A DNA stretch of 64,000 nucleotides from Bog-950 sp035299425. Lineage in GTDB: Bacteria; Bacteroidota; Bacteroidia; Chitinophagales; LD1. Location of the stretch: positions 19,833-83,832 of the forward strand of contig DATGWP010000077.1 in the NCBI GenBank assembly GCA_035299425.1, given 5' to 3'. A program made the translations under genes and the position numbers. Below are positions 16,611-26,374 of the stretch, in pieces (within the stretch, counting starts at the first letter, position 1; every line of letters begins with the position of its first letter). The notes beneath the pieces were generated by a model. The model saw only the letters and a list, made by a program, of their open reading frames with translations, was not told the origin of the DNA and ran no database searches.

Positions 16611-18749
16611 ATGGCAGTAATAGGTAAAATACGTCAGCGCAGCGGTTTGCTGATTTTCCTTATCGGTCTTTCAATAGTAGGCTTCCTTATTATGGATGCT
16701 ACCAATTCGCAAGGCAGTATTCTAAAAGGAAGAAAAGACTCGGTTGGCGAAGTAAACGGCGAGAAGATATCTTACGTTGACTTTAACAAGAAGTACGAAG
16801 ACAATTTGAAAAGCGCCGAAGACCAGATGCGCGGCCAGCCTATAGCCGAAGAGCAGCGTAACTACATCCGCACCCAAACGTGGACAGAGATGTTGAACGA
16901 GCGTATCTTCAGCAAGGTATACGAGAAACTGGGTATTAACGTAACCAGCGAAGAAATGAGCGAACTGGCTACCGGCGAAAACGCATCGCAGTATATCAAA
17001 GGCGACCAGCAGTTTATGAACCCGCAAACTGGCCAGTTTGACCCATCAAGAGTGCGCTTATACCTAAGCAGCCTCGACCAGCCGCGCGAAGGAGTAGAGC
17101 CGGGTGCTGTGCGTGCACAGTGGTTAAAGTTTGAGGCCCTGCTTAAGCAAAACCAGTTTCAGCAAAAGTACAATAGCCTTATTACCAAAGGCCTTTATGT
17201 ACCTACCTGGATGGCCGAAATGACTTACAACGACCAGAACAGATTTGTTGATTTCAAATATGTGTTGTTGCCTTACGCTGAAGTAAACGAAGCAGATGTA
17301 AAAGTTAGCGATGATGATATCAAGAAGTATATCTCTGAACACGCCGCTAAATTCAAGATAGATGAAGAGACCCGCAAAATTCAGTATGTAACTTTTGATG
17401 TTGTACCATCGGGTGCCGATACTGCTGCTACTATCAAGGTACTGGAAGAAAAACGTGCTGAGTTTGCCGAAGGCAAAAACGCATCTGATGATTCTGTATT
17501 TGTAAAAATATACTCTGAAACTCCTTTTGATGAAGTTTACTACGATAAGGACAAACTGTTCTCATCGGTAAAAGATTCATTCTTCTCGCTGCCGGTAAAA
17601 TCGATTGTAGGCCCTTATATAGATGGCAACTCGGCCAGACTAGCCAAGATAAGCGACCGCAAAATGATATCAGATTCGGTGCATGTGCGCGAACTGGTAA
17701 TTTCATTTGCCGGTGTTACATCGCAGGATATAGCTAACCAGAAATTTGCTTTAATGGATAGCATCATCCGTATGGTAGATACGCTGAAACAAGACTTCGG
17801 CATGTTTGCCGCCATGTACTCTGATGACCAAATGGGCAAGATGAGAGGTGGCGATATTGGCTGGGTTAAGCAGGGCGAAAAAGAAAAGTATTATAACGAT
17901 ATGATTTTCTTCCGTGCGCAAAAAGGCAGAATCTACCGCATACCTTCTCAAAAAGAAAATGCGTTCCACTTGGTGCAGGTAGTAGAAGACCGCCCTACAA
18001 AAGTAGGTGTACAAGTATCGTACTTTAGCAAAGAGATTATACCTAGCCCTGAAACTGAAAGAACTATCTACGGCACTGCCACTTCATTTGCATCCGACAA
18101 TCAGGCTGAAGCTAAATTCCGCGAAGCAGCTAAAAAGCAGAACGTAAAAACTGTAGAACAGCTGAAGAAAGACGACTGGAACATACAAGGCCTGCCAGGC
18201 AATGCACGCGAAGTAGTTAAGTGGGCTTTCGGCGCCAAGAAAGGCGAGGTATCTTCTATATACACAGTAGATAAGAAACACGTAGTAGCTTTGCTGGATG
18301 TAGTACGTGCAGCTGGTGTGCCTGATGTTGACGCTGTACGCGACCAGGTTAAACCGGAAGTTATCCGCGAAAAGAAATACGAACTGTTGGCTAAAAAGAT
18401 AAACGATGCCAAGGCATCTTCTATCGATGATTTAGCTGCTAAGGTGGGCAAACCTGCGCTGGATGCTACACATGTATCATTTGCTTCTCCGGCCATAAAC
18501 AATGCTTACGAGCCTAATGTAGTAGGTACGGCATTGGCCACTGCTACGGGCAAGTTATCGGCTGCTATTAAAGGCAATGAAGGTGTATTTGCCGTGCAAC
18601 CGGTAAATGTGCAGGAGCCGGTTAAGCAAACCGACTATACCAGCTATACTTTCCAAATGGCTCAACAACTGCAGGGCAAAACACGCTTTGCCAACGAGGT
18701 TCAAAAGAAACTATCGAAGGTAAAAGACGACCGCTCTGAGTTCTTCTAA
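16611..18749 (+). CDS. ppiD: periplasmic foldase, PpiD/SurA-type peptidyl-prolyl isomerase
   Basis: 712 residues. One N-terminal membrane anchor (LLIFLIGLSIVGFLIMDAT, residues ~13-31) is followed by a SurA-N-like chaperone region (VGEVNGEKISYVDFNKKYED, LNERIFSKVYEKLGI) and a parvulin-type PPIase domain near 345-460 (VRELVISFAGV, KMRGGDIGWVKQGEKEKYYN, ENAFHLVQVVED). PpiD proteins sit in the inner membrane facing the periplasm and help fold exported proteins. The gene ends in a strong terminator at 18769. No partner gene in an operon. Confidence 0.9.
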   Translation: MAVIGKIRQRSGLLIFLIGLSIVGFLIMDATNSQGSILKGRKDSVGEVNGEKISYVDFNKKYEDNLKSAEDQMRGQPIAEEQRNYIRTQTWTEMLNERIFSKVYEKLGINVTSEEMSELATGENASQYIKGDQQFMNPQTGQFDPSRVRLYLSSLDQPREGVEPGAVRAQWLKFEALLKQNQFQQKYNSLITKGLYVPTWMAEMTYNDQNRFVDFKYVLLPYAEVNEADVKVSDDDIKKYISEHAAKFKIDEETRKIQYVTFDVVPSGADTAATIKVLEEKRAEFAEGKNASDDSVFVKIYSETPFDEVYYDKDKLFSSVKDSFFSLPVKSIVGPYIDGNSARLAKISDRKMISDSVHVRELVISFAGVTSQDIANQKFALMDSIIRMVDTLKQDFGMFAAMYSDDQMGKMRGGDIGWVKQGEKEKYYNDMIFFRAQKGRIYRIPSQKENAFHLVQVVEDRPTKVGVQVSYFSKEIIPSPETERTIYGTATSFASDNQAEAKFREAAKKQNVKTVEQLKKDDWNIQGLPGNAREVVKWAFGAKKGEVSSIYTVDKKHVVALLDVVRAAGVPDVDAVRDQVKPEVIREKKYELLAKKINDAKASSIDDLAAKVGKPALDATHVSFASPAINNAYEPNVVGTALATATGKLSAAIKGNEGVFAVQPVNVQEPVKQTDYTSYTFQMAQQLQGKTRFANEVQKKLSKVKDDRSEFF

Positions 18750-18768
18750 ATCACTAATCAAGGATATT

Positions 18769-18806
18769 AAAACAGGCCCATGCATTGCACGGGCCTGTTT
18801 TGTTTT
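18769..18806 (+). terminator. rho-independent terminator after ppiD
   Basis: AAAACAGGCCC (18769-18779) pairs with GGGCCTGTTTT (18791-18801), 11-base loop, followed by GTTTT. It lies 20 bases after the ppiD stop codon. Usable only on the plus strand judging by the T-tract. Confidence 0.85.
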
Positions 18807-18866
18807 ATGGTAAAGTATAGATGTTATCTTTTCCCTAAACAGCATCGCTGTATCTATAATGTATAT

Positions 18867-18874
18867 TACCTTTG
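18867..18874 (+). promoter_or_regulatory. -7 promoter element for the DUF2480 gene
   Basis: TACCTTTG fits TAnnTTTG exactly. The ATG of the next gene begins only four bases later (18879), so transcription starting at the usual distance would give a leaderless mRNA. Confidence 0.55.
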
Positions 18875-18878
18875 CACC

Positions 18879-19403
18879 ATGGAAAATGTAAAGCCTATAG
18901 TAAACCGGGTGGCCCAAAACACCAGCCTGGCAACCATTGATTTGGAAGAGTACTATCCAAAGCAGGAAGAGATTGTGGCTATTGACCTGAAGGCGTTCCT
19001 GTTTAAAGAATTGATACTACGCGAAGCCGATTTCCGCGAAACGGTAAAGAATACCAACTGGAGCCAATATACCGGTCAATACGTAGTGCTGTTTTGTTCT
19101 GCCAATGCTATAATTCCTATGTGGGCATATATGATATTAAGCGCTGAGCTTACTCCTTATGCCAAAGACATTGCCTGCAGTCCGCCTGAGCATGCGGCCG
19201 ATATTTTTCTGTACCGCAACATTGCCAAACTAAATGCAGACGATTTTAAAGACAAGCGCGTTATAGTAAAAGGCTGCGGCGACAGGCAAATACCCGAGGC
19301 GGCATTTGTGCAGATAGCACAGCAGCTAACAAAAGTAGTACGTGCGCTTATGTATGGCGAGGCTTGCTCATCGGTACCGGTGTTTAAAAAAGTAGTGTCA
19401 TAA
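18879..19403 (+). CDS. DUF2480 family protein
   Basis: 174 residues from ATG 18879 (MENVKPIVNRVAQNTSLATI); an earlier in-frame TTG would add 33 residues encoded by the terminator region and is rejected. The sequence follows the DUF2480 pattern throughout: DLEEYYPKQEEIVAIDLKAF, LFKELILREADFRE, NWSQYTGQYV, SANAIIPMWAYMIL and VKGCGDRQIPEAAFVQIAQ. The family is restricted largely to Bacteroidota, soluble, and without known function. Confidence 0.85.
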   Translation: MENVKPIVNRVAQNTSLATIDLEEYYPKQEEIVAIDLKAFLFKELILREADFRETVKNTNWSQYTGQYVVLFCSANAIIPMWAYMILSAELTPYAKDIACSPPEHAADIFLYRNIAKLNADDFKDKRVIVKGCGDRQIPEAAFVQIAQQLTKVVRALMYGEACSSVPVFKKVVS

Positions 19404-19458
19404 AGCTGTTATCTGTGTAATCTCGTATTTTACATCCTGTATTTATCAATCCTAAGCA

Positions 19459-20424
19459 ATGAAGTTTGAAAAAAAATATATAATCCCTCTTTCGGTAGGC
19501 TTGTTACTTATAATTGGTATTGCCTCGGCAGCTATCATTATAAAGAGAACTGCAGCCCCCGGCGCGGTTAACATATTCGAAAGCACAAAATCTGAGACGC
19601 CCGGCCTGCGTTGGACCGGCGGTGATGATAGCACTGACAGGGTATCGCCCATACATGTAGAAGGTGAGTTGTTTTTTGCCGGCGAGCGCGTACCATTGGA
19701 AGACCCGGATGTGCGCGAGCGCCTGGAACGCGAACTGCACCTGAATACCTTTTGGCACAGCAATACTATAATGGCTATGAAAATGGCAAACCGGTATTTT
19801 GGCGATATAGAAAAAATACTGGCCGACAACGGCGTGCCATCTGATTTTAAATACCTACCCTTGATTGAAAGCAACTTCCGTAACGATGTATCGCCTGCAG
19901 GTGCGGTTGGTTTCTGGCAGTTTGTAGCCGCCACCGGCAAAAATCACCATCTGGAGATAAACGGCGAAGTAGACGAACGGTACAATATTGAGAAGTCTAC
20001 TGTAGCTGCCTGCAATTACTTAAAGGGCGCTAAAGAAGACTTAGGTAGCTGGACCCTGGCCGCGGCCTCCTACAACTTGGGGGTGCCCGGCATGAAAGCC
20101 CGTGTGCGCGACCAGAAGATCAATAACTTCTACGAAATGTACTTTAACCCCGAAACCTCGCGCTATATTTTTCGCATGCTGGCCATGAAAATCATTTTCA
20201 GCAATGTAGAAAAAGCCGGTTTTGATATTAGGGCAGACGAACTTTACCAGCCTTATAAGTACAAAATAGTAGAAGTAGATACCGGCATACCCAGCATAGC
20301 CGATTTTGCTGCCCAGTATGGCCTGCGCTACAAGCACATTAAAATACTTAATACCTGGCTGCGCGAGGCCAAACTGACCAATAAGGAACGCAAAAAATAC
20401 CAGATTAAGATACTGGAGAAATAG
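19459..20424 (+). CDS. membrane-anchored lytic transglycosylase (SLT domain, MltD-like)
   Basis: 321 residues. An N-terminal hydrophobic segment (IIPLSVGLLLIIGIASAAII) anchors or exports it. The SLT domain covers about residues 130-245: the catalytic Glu lies in YLPLIESNFRND, followed by SPAGAVGFWQFVAATG and TLAAASYNLGVPGMKARV, all diagnostic. It cleaves the glycan strands of peptidoglycan in the periplasm. The last ~60 residues (GIPSIADFAAQYGLRYKHIK) look like a single degenerate LysM-type module. Monocistronic. Confidence 0.9.
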   Translation: MKFEKKYIIPLSVGLLLIIGIASAAIIIKRTAAPGAVNIFESTKSETPGLRWTGGDDSTDRVSPIHVEGELFFAGERVPLEDPDVRERLERELHLNTFWHSNTIMAMKMANRYFGDIEKILADNGVPSDFKYLPLIESNFRNDVSPAGAVGFWQFVAATGKNHHLEINGEVDERYNIEKSTVAACNYLKGAKEDLGSWTLAAASYNLGVPGMKARVRDQKINNFYEMYFNPETSRYIFRMLAMKIIFSNVEKAGFDIRADELYQPYKYKIVEVDTGIPSIADFAAQYGLRYKHIKILNTWLREAKLTNKERKKYQIKILEK

Positions 20425-20486
20425 CCTGGCAGGTATATACCATCAAAACTCCATACAAATTAATTTTTCATCAAAATGCCACTTCA

Positions 20487-20517
20487 TTTGTAATAGTGAA
20501 GGAGAATTTTAATTTTG
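20487..20517 (+). promoter_or_regulatory. promoter of tRNA-Phe
   Basis: TTTG at 20487-20490 and TAATTTTG at 20510-20517 are separated by 19 bases, a full match to the Bacteroidota -33/-7 consensus. The tRNA starts 20 bases after the -7 element. Confidence 0.75.
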
Positions 20518-20536
20518 TCGTCCCTAAAACGGGAAT

Positions 20537-20609
20537 GGTTTGGTAGCTCAGTTGGTAGAGCAATAGACTGAAAATCTATGTGTCGGGGGTTCAATTCCCT
20601 CCCAAACCA
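20537..20609 (+). tRNA. tRNA-Phe (anticodon GAA)
   Basis: Complete cloverleaf of 73 nt: acceptor GGTTTGG (20537-20543) with CCAAACC (20602-20608) and discriminator A; D-arm GCTC/GAGC; anticodon stem ATAGA/TCTAT with loop CTGAAAA, anticodon GAA at 20570-20572; T-arm around GGGGGTTCAATTCCCTC. CCA is not encoded. Confidence 0.97.
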
Positions 20610-20613
20610 CAAT

Positions 20614-20653
20614 AAAAGGCAGCCTGATGCAAATCAGCTGCCTTTTATGTTTT
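20614..20653 (+). terminator. terminator after tRNA-Phe
   Basis: AAAAGGCAG and CTGAT pair with ATCAG and CTGCCTTTT around a GCAA loop, with one unpaired C, followed by ATGTTTTT. Confidence 0.8.
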
Positions 20654-20867
20654 TAGCGACTTATACCAAGGCTATTATCAGTGCTTTTGCACGTAAGATT
20701 CTCTTTACCGATTTTCCGGTTACGTGCTTTTTAGCTGTTGTCGCTTACAACAGTGGTATTGCCCTGTAGTTTAATGTCTTTACCCGCGTAAGAAATGCTC
20801 TATTCTTGCTTGTGGCGCAGCTTGGTTGTTATAACCTTTGCACCAAGAAAATGCTAAAACAATTATT
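20654..20867. promoter_or_regulatory. intergenic region with near-consensus promoter before the PKD gene
   Basis: ATAACCTTTGCACC at 20831-20844 resembles the -7 element TAnnTTTG with one extra base; it lies 28 bases before the ATG at 20868. No gene is seen in the gap. Confidence 0.4.
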
Positions 20868-23800
20868 ATGAAAACAACAAAAACACTTTTACTGCTTATG
20901 CTGCTGTATGCAGCGGGCATGGTAAACGCACAATGTGTGTGGTACTATCCCACCTACCAGGGTGGAGGAACTTATTCTTTTACTGTGTACGGCGATTCGG
21001 CAGGCATAAGCCCCTCCTACGCCTGGACATTCGACGATGGAGGCACCGCTACCGGCCCTAATGTGCAGCACACCTTTACTACCTCGGGTATGCACGGCTG
21101 GTGCCTTAATTACAGCGGCAGTTGTAACGTAACTCTTTGCGATTCGCAATATGTAAACGTATGTGACTGGCCGGTGAGTGTAACACATACGGAGGGCGAT
21201 ACAGTGGTTAGCTTTGGTGTGCAGGGCGTACAACCAGGATGGACTTACAGCTGGGATTTTCCTGATGGAGTACCATCAACTTCTACGTCGGCTACGCCTA
21301 CTATTTCCTTCCCCGGCCCGGGCAATCATTGGGGTAACCTGGAGATAACTACCCCCAACGGCTGCATCTTCCACGCCAATGCCAGTGTTAATATAACAGT
21401 AGAAAACACTACAGGCAATTGTAACCCATGGGCGTACGCCTCTACCGGAAACTTCGGGCAGGTTAGCTTTGTTGTTTTTACCGATAGTGGCGCTACCATC
21501 CCTACTTACCAATGGGATTTTGGCGATGGTACCGGCAGCAACCAGCAAAACCCTCAACATACTTATACCACATCGGGCACTTACACCTACTGCGTAGATT
21601 ACAACGGCCCTAACTGTAGTGGCAACATATGCCGCACAATAGAGGTGGATGTATGCAGTGCAGGCACCTCTATAACTTACACTACGGTAGATTCTACTGC
21701 CACACTTACACTAAACGGCGCACCGGCAGGCAGTACTTATGCATGGTCTTTCCCCGATGGAAACATAACTACCTCTACTACGGCATCACCTGTGGTGGTG
21801 TTTCCGGGAGTAGGCAATTACAATGTTTCGGTTACTATTACCACACCGGGCGGCTGCACACTTACCAGCACCCAAACGGTAAGCATAGTAGGCGGCGGCT
21901 GCCAGGGCTGGGCTTATGTGCAGGCAATAAACGGTGACCATGTAACATTCTTCGCAGCCGGCGATTCGGTGGGTGGCTTGCCGGCCAGTTTCAACTGGGA
22001 CTTTGGCGATGGCACAACAGCTACCGGCCAATCTGTTTCGCATACTTACCCGGCCAGTGGCAATTATCAATATTGCGTTACCTTAAATGGCAACATGTGT
22101 ACTAGCACAATTTGCGATACCGTAGCGATAGATGTTTGCCAGTTTACTACCAGCATTTATACTACAGGCGCGATAAATACCAGCGCCACATTTGGCCTAA
22201 CAGGTGCCGCAGCAGGGTGGTCCTATCAATGGAGTTTTCCCGGAGGAACACCTTCTAGCTCAACAGCTGCTAATCCTACCGTTACATTTCCGGCTTATGG
22301 CACCTATACAGCCAATGTTACGGTAACTACCGGTGCCGGATGTGTGCAAAATGCAACCCATACATTCACCTTTACCGACCCATGCCAGGTGCTCGTATCC
22401 GCTAATCAAACCTTTGGCGGAGATTTTCATTTTCATGCCTATACCGATACGGTTGGCTGGCTTGGAACTTACACCTGGGATTTTGGTGACGGAACAACCG
22501 GGACCGGTGCCTATCCTTTTCACGCCTATCAAACCAGCGGCACTTATATATATTGTGTAAACTATAATAATACTGCTGCCGGCTGCGCAGGCACACTTTG
22601 CGATACATTGGTTGTAGATATATGCGATCAACACGCTGCAATTAATGTTTATTTGGATGGCAATACGGCTTATTTCAATGTATATGCCGATTCTCTGGCT
22701 ATGTGGGATTATACATGGAATTTCGGTGCAGCATCGCCTTCTACCTCTACCGATGCGCGCCCTTCTATTACTTTTCCCTCTGCGGGCACTTATCCAATTA
22801 CGGCAGATTATATAACGCATAATGGCTGTAGTGGCACACTTACATATACCATAGGTTTTTCGGCCCCTGCCGGCCAGTGTGACACGGCCTTTGAGGTTAC
22901 TAATATTGCCGGTAACTACTACACTTATTTCACTCCGGTGGATTCAGGTACAGGGCAAAACACAATTACATGGATGTTTGGCGATAACAGCAGCGGCCCT
23001 TATGCAGGGCCCAGTACTTATCACCATTACAATATTGCCGGCAGCTACGATGCTTGTATGACAGATAAGGGCCCGGGTTGTATTGCAGTAAATTGTAAAA
23101 CAGTGATTATAGCCGGCCCGCAGGTAACTGTAGCTGTAGGTGGTACGGTAACTAAAAACGGCACCCCTCAATCTGCTTGTTATGCGCAGGTATTTCTGAT
23201 AAAAGATTCTGCCGGATACCTGAGCGCTGTAGATACGTTTATATTGAATGGCGATACAGGTAACTGTTATGGCGATTATTATTTCCCCCATTTACCAGCA
23301 GGCACTTATTATACAAAGGCAGCACTGCTACCGGCCGACCCGGGTTATGCTGATTACATGCCTACTTATAGTGTGCAGGAGTTAAATTGGGCTGATGCAG
23401 CACCAGTAAACGTTACTATTGGATCTGCCTATACCAATATAAACCTGCTACCGGGCACTAACCCCGGCGGACCGGGTTTTGTAGAGGGATGGGTTACTCA
23501 AGGTGCAGGGTTGGGCATTGGCGGCGGCGCTGATGAATCGCGGGGTGCAGGCGACCCTATGGCTGGCATTCAGATTAACCTGCTGAACAATGCAGGCGCT
23601 CCGGTGGCGTATACCTACAGCGATGCTACAGGCCACTTTAGCTTTGGCAGTCTTGCACTGGGTACTTATAGTATCTATGCCGAAGTCATTAGCAAGGTGC
23701 CTTTAGAGCTTACGTTTACGTTAACTCAAAACAATCCATCGGTAAATAACATAATGATAACGGTGAACAGTAATAGCGCCATAGGTACTGGTGTAGAAGA

Positions 23801-24065
23801 CCTACAGGCTATGTATGTAGAAGGGCTGATGCCTAACCCTACCACCGCTAAGGCAGCACTAGCCATTACGGTAAAACAAAACACCGATGCAGCGCTTACT
23901 ATACGCGACCTTACCGGCCGGGTGGTGCAGGCAAGACAGCTGCAGCTGGCAACAGGTAGCAATAACCTGACAATAGATTTAACCGGAGAGCCTGGCGGGG
24001 TTTATTACCTGAGCCTGACCGGTAAAAACGATAACAGGGTTTTAAAGCTTGTAAAAGCACAATAG
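20868..24065 (+). CDS. large secreted multi-PKD surface protein with T9SS type A sorting domain
   Basis: 1,065 residues from ATG 20868 (MKTTKTLLLLMLLYAAGMVNA, signal peptide). Residues ~20-760 are alternating PKD-like modules of two kinds: a W-[DT]-FGDG type with a Cys-rich end (YQWDFGDGTG, NICRTIEVDVC) and a W-[DS]-FPDG/FPGG type ending in TTPGGC or similar. Two carboxypeptidase-regulatory-like beta domains follow (GGTVTKNGTPQSACYAQVFL; GIQINLLNNAGAPVAYTYSD). The C-terminus (MPNPTTAKAALAI, LTIRDLTGRVVQ, YYLSLTGKNDNRVLKLVKAQ) is a type A T9SS tail. Probably a cell-surface adhesin or matrix protein; no catalytic motif is seen. Confidence 0.88.
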   Translation: MKTTKTLLLLMLLYAAGMVNAQCVWYYPTYQGGGTYSFTVYGDSAGISPSYAWTFDDGGTATGPNVQHTFTTSGMHGWCLNYSGSCNVTLCDSQYVNVCDWPVSVTHTEGDTVVSFGVQGVQPGWTYSWDFPDGVPSTSTSATPTISFPGPGNHWGNLEITTPNGCIFHANASVNITVENTTGNCNPWAYASTGNFGQVSFVVFTDSGATIPTYQWDFGDGTGSNQQNPQHTYTTSGTYTYCVDYNGPNCSGNICRTIEVDVCSAGTSITYTTVDSTATLTLNGAPAGSTYAWSFPDGNITTSTTASPVVVFPGVGNYNVSVTITTPGGCTLTSTQTVSIVGGGCQGWAYVQAINGDHVTFFAAGDSVGGLPASFNWDFGDGTTATGQSVSHTYPASGNYQYCVTLNGNMCTSTICDTVAIDVCQFTTSIYTTGAINTSATFGLTGAAAGWSYQWSFPGGTPSSSTAANPTVTFPAYGTYTANVTVTTGAGCVQNATHTFTFTDPCQVLVSANQTFGGDFHFHAYTDTVGWLGTYTWDFGDGTTGTGAYPFHAYQTSGTYIYCVNYNNTAAGCAGTLCDTLVVDICDQHAAINVYLDGNTAYFNVYADSLAMWDYTWNFGAASPSTSTDARPSITFPSAGTYPITADYITHNGCSGTLTYTIGFSAPAGQCDTAFEVTNIAGNYYTYFTPVDSGTGQNTITWMFGDNSSGPYAGPSTYHHYNIAGSYDACMTDKGPGCIAVNCKTVIIAGPQVTVAVGGTVTKNGTPQSACYAQVFLIKDSAGYLSAVDTFILNGDTGNCYGDYYFPHLPAGTYYTKAALLPADPGYADYMPTYSVQELNWADAAPVNVTIGSAYTNINLLPGTNPGGPGFVEGWVTQGAGLGIGGGADESRGAGDPMAGIQINLLNNAGAPVAYTYSDATGHFSFGSLALGTYSIYAEVISKVPLELTFTLTQNNPSVNNIMITVNSNSAIGTGVEDLQAMYVEGLMPNPTTAKAALAITVKQNTDAALTIRDLTGRVVQARQLQLATGSNNLTIDLTGEPGGVYYLSLTGKNDNRVLKLVKAQ

Positions 24066-24092
24066 ATAGTCTTCGATTTGGTTTTAGTAATG

Positions 24093-24130
24093 GCAGCTAT
24101 GGTATTCGTTCCATAGCTGCTTTTTTATTT
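24093..24130 (+). terminator. terminator between the PKD gene and comEC
   Basis: GCAGCTATGG (24093-24102) pairs with CCATAGCTGC (24111-24120) around an 8-base loop and is followed by TTTTTTATTT. The T-run reaches the end of the convergent comEC gene. Confidence 0.85.
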
Positions 24131-26329
24131 AGCTATATCAACCGCATACGCCCCCTGCGCGCTTACATCCCAATGCTTAATATTCAGCTTTTGGCAATCC
24201 TGCACCCAATATTCAATGCGTTTCTTTTTGTTGGATGAGTCAAACACTACTTGCTTGAAATTACAAAGCTTTTGCAGGTCCGATATATAAAGTTTGGGGT
24301 TATTCGATATGATTACCAGGTCGGCCTTTAGTTTTTTACCCATTTGCCAGCTATGATATTTAGGCACCGTATCAATTAATAATACTGTCTTACCCTCAAA
24401 CAATATTATTTTACCCAGCGCGACCTGTTTATAGGCTACCGGTAACTCCCTGGCTACTCCATTCTTCCACCAATGAGGCCTGATATGAAATTTCTGCTTT
24501 TTCTGGTCTATCGACAGGCTGTCATTTATTTCGGTAAAAACTGTAGTGCCGGAAATAAAGGCGATTGCCTTTTGCTTGGGCACGCTATACACTACTATTT
24601 TCTTTTGTTTGGCCTGCTGTATGCTTTCCGCAGTATCGAATGATACCAGGCCAAGTATAATTAGTAACCCGGCTATCAGCACTTTGGGTCGACGCTCTAC
24701 CAATAGCCAACATACCAATGCAAGCAATAGGTAAGCAAAAAGCATTTCAATAAACGAAATACTAAAACCTTCCAATACAGCAAAAGGAATTGAATCAATC
24801 AGGAAAGTAAATTTATTTAAACCGGTTAATAGCAAATTGAACAGCGCTCCAACGGCTGCATTCAGGTAGGGTATTTCGCCAACAGCACAAAGGGCCGTAC
24901 CGGCAAACAGAACTAAATTGCTTACCGGTATTACTACCAGGTTAGCCAGCCAAAACAGGTTAGGAAACTGGTGAAAACAAAACAGGCTGAGTGGTAGGGT
25001 GGCTATTTGTGCAGCTACCGACACAGCTGTAAGCGCCCAAAAGAAATCAAGCACATACAGAAAAAGCCAGCGCCAATCGTGCCGGATAGCAGCTTTTAGT
25101 TTTTCAGCATATCCATGTACCCGTTTAAATGCCAGCGGCTGCGAGCTGCCTATAAGTATAAGCCCATAAATTTTAGGATAGAGAAACAGAATACCAAACA
25201 CCGCCAGGTAACTTAACTGAAACCCCACCTCCGTAATTATAAATGGATTGAACAGCATGAGCAGCAGGGCGCTGCCCGCTACAATGTTATATACATTTAC
25301 ATGGCGCAGCAACGTAGTGCCTGCCTGTATCATGCTGAACATAAGCGCCGAGCGCAACACCGAAGGGCTTAGTCCCGTAAGACAGGCATAAAACCAAATA
25401 AACGCTATAATACCAGTGGCCTTGGCTATCTGTGCTTTTCTACCCCGTTTATCCATAAACCCAAATAAAAAATTGAGCATAACGAACACGATGCCTACAT
25501 GCAGCCCGCTTACGCTAAGCACATGCAGGGTACCACTGTTGGTATAAGCCCGCGACACATCGGTGGTCATATAATCGTTATAGCCCAGCATGATGGCGGC
25601 CGCCACAGCAAAGTTGTTCTTATCAGTTACATACCGGTTTATTACCGATAGAAAGTAAGCGCGGATGCTGTACACCCTTTCCATAAAAACATTACCGCTG
25701 CCCGTGGCTATTACCCGGTAACTACCCGGTGCAACAAAGCAGCGGTGATATACATTATGAAAGGCCTGGTATTGTTTAAAATTAAACTCTTCGGGATTCT
25801 TAGGGCCGGGGAACTCATCAATTTTTGCGCTAAAAGCAATTACATCGCCATAGCGCAGGTTATTTGGCTGGCCGGTTCGCAAAAAAGAGAGTAGTATTTT
25901 GCCACTGGTTTTGGTATGGCTACCGGCACTTCCAACTTCCCGCACATCTACCAGTGCATTTATAAATTTTTCTTTTTCTACCGGTGGCTTTATAACCATA
26001 GCTACTACAACCGGTTGGTTTTTCAGATGATTCTGAAAGTGACTTTTATAGTTATCCTCGGTGTAAAACCATGCTAGAAGATAAGCGGCAGAAACCAACA
26101 ATAGCGATAGTGTTACTGCATTTAAATGCCTTAACCGGTAAGCTTTCTCTATTCCCACAACACCCAATGCCAAGGTAAATACCCCGCACAAACACAGAAG
26201 AGGCACCATCAGCCAGAGTATTTTTTGCGAAAGACCGGGTGTAAAATCACAAACAATTTCAATAGCTATGCCTGCTATAACCAATAGCGTAATCCGAAGC
26301 AGGGGTATCTCATTCCAAAGACTGCGCAT
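24125..26329 (-). CDS. comEC: ComEC/Rec2 family DNA uptake channel, no intact hydrolase domain
   Basis: 734 residues with roughly ten membrane segments. Residues ~60-190 resemble the N-terminal DUF4131/OB region (GQPNNLRYGDVIAFSAKIDE), and ~225-500 the Competence domain (GTLHVLSVSGLHVGIVFVML, LTGLSPSVLRSALMFSMIQA, NPFIITEVGFQLSYLAVFGI). The channel carries single-stranded DNA across the inner membrane during natural transformation. Many ComEC proteins end in a metallo-beta-lactamase domain with HxHxDH; here the C-terminal ~200 residues contain no such motif, leaving only a degenerate remnant. Divergent from the exonuclease-comF pair. Confidence 0.88.
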   Translation of the reverse strand: MRSLWNEIPLLRITLLVIAGIAIEIVCDFTPGLSQKILWLMVPLLCLCGVFTLALGVVGIEKAYRLRHLNAVTLSLLLVSAAYLLAWFYTEDNYKSHFQNHLKNQPVVVAMVIKPPVEKEKFINALVDVREVGSAGSHTKTSGKILLSFLRTGQPNNLRYGDVIAFSAKIDEFPGPKNPEEFNFKQYQAFHNVYHRCFVAPGSYRVIATGSGNVFMERVYSIRAYFLSVINRYVTDKNNFAVAAAIMLGYNDYMTTDVSRAYTNSGTLHVLSVSGLHVGIVFVMLNFLFGFMDKRGRKAQIAKATGIIAFIWFYACLTGLSPSVLRSALMFSMIQAGTTLLRHVNVYNIVAGSALLLMLFNPFIITEVGFQLSYLAVFGILFLYPKIYGLILIGSSQPLAFKRVHGYAEKLKAAIRHDWRWLFLYVLDFFWALTAVSVAAQIATLPLSLFCFHQFPNLFWLANLVVIPVSNLVLFAGTALCAVGEIPYLNAAVGALFNLLLTGLNKFTFLIDSIPFAVLEGFSISFIEMLFAYLLLALVCWLLVERRPKVLIAGLLIILGLVSFDTAESIQQAKQKKIVVYSVPKQKAIAFISGTTVFTEINDSLSIDQKKQKFHIRPHWWKNGVARELPVAYKQVALGKIILFEGKTVLLIDTVPKYHSWQMGKKLKADLVIISNNPKLYISDLQKLCNFKQVVFDSSNKKKRIEYWVQDCQKLNIKHWDVSAQGAYAVDIAK

Positions 26330-26374
26330 TGAAAAATTGGAATTGCTTTTTAAATTTAATTGAAAATAAATTTA

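Noticed and set aside
22260..22820. 186-codon minus-strand frame inside the PKD gene
   Set aside because: Arg/Ile/Cys-rich shadow of a repetitive coding sequence.
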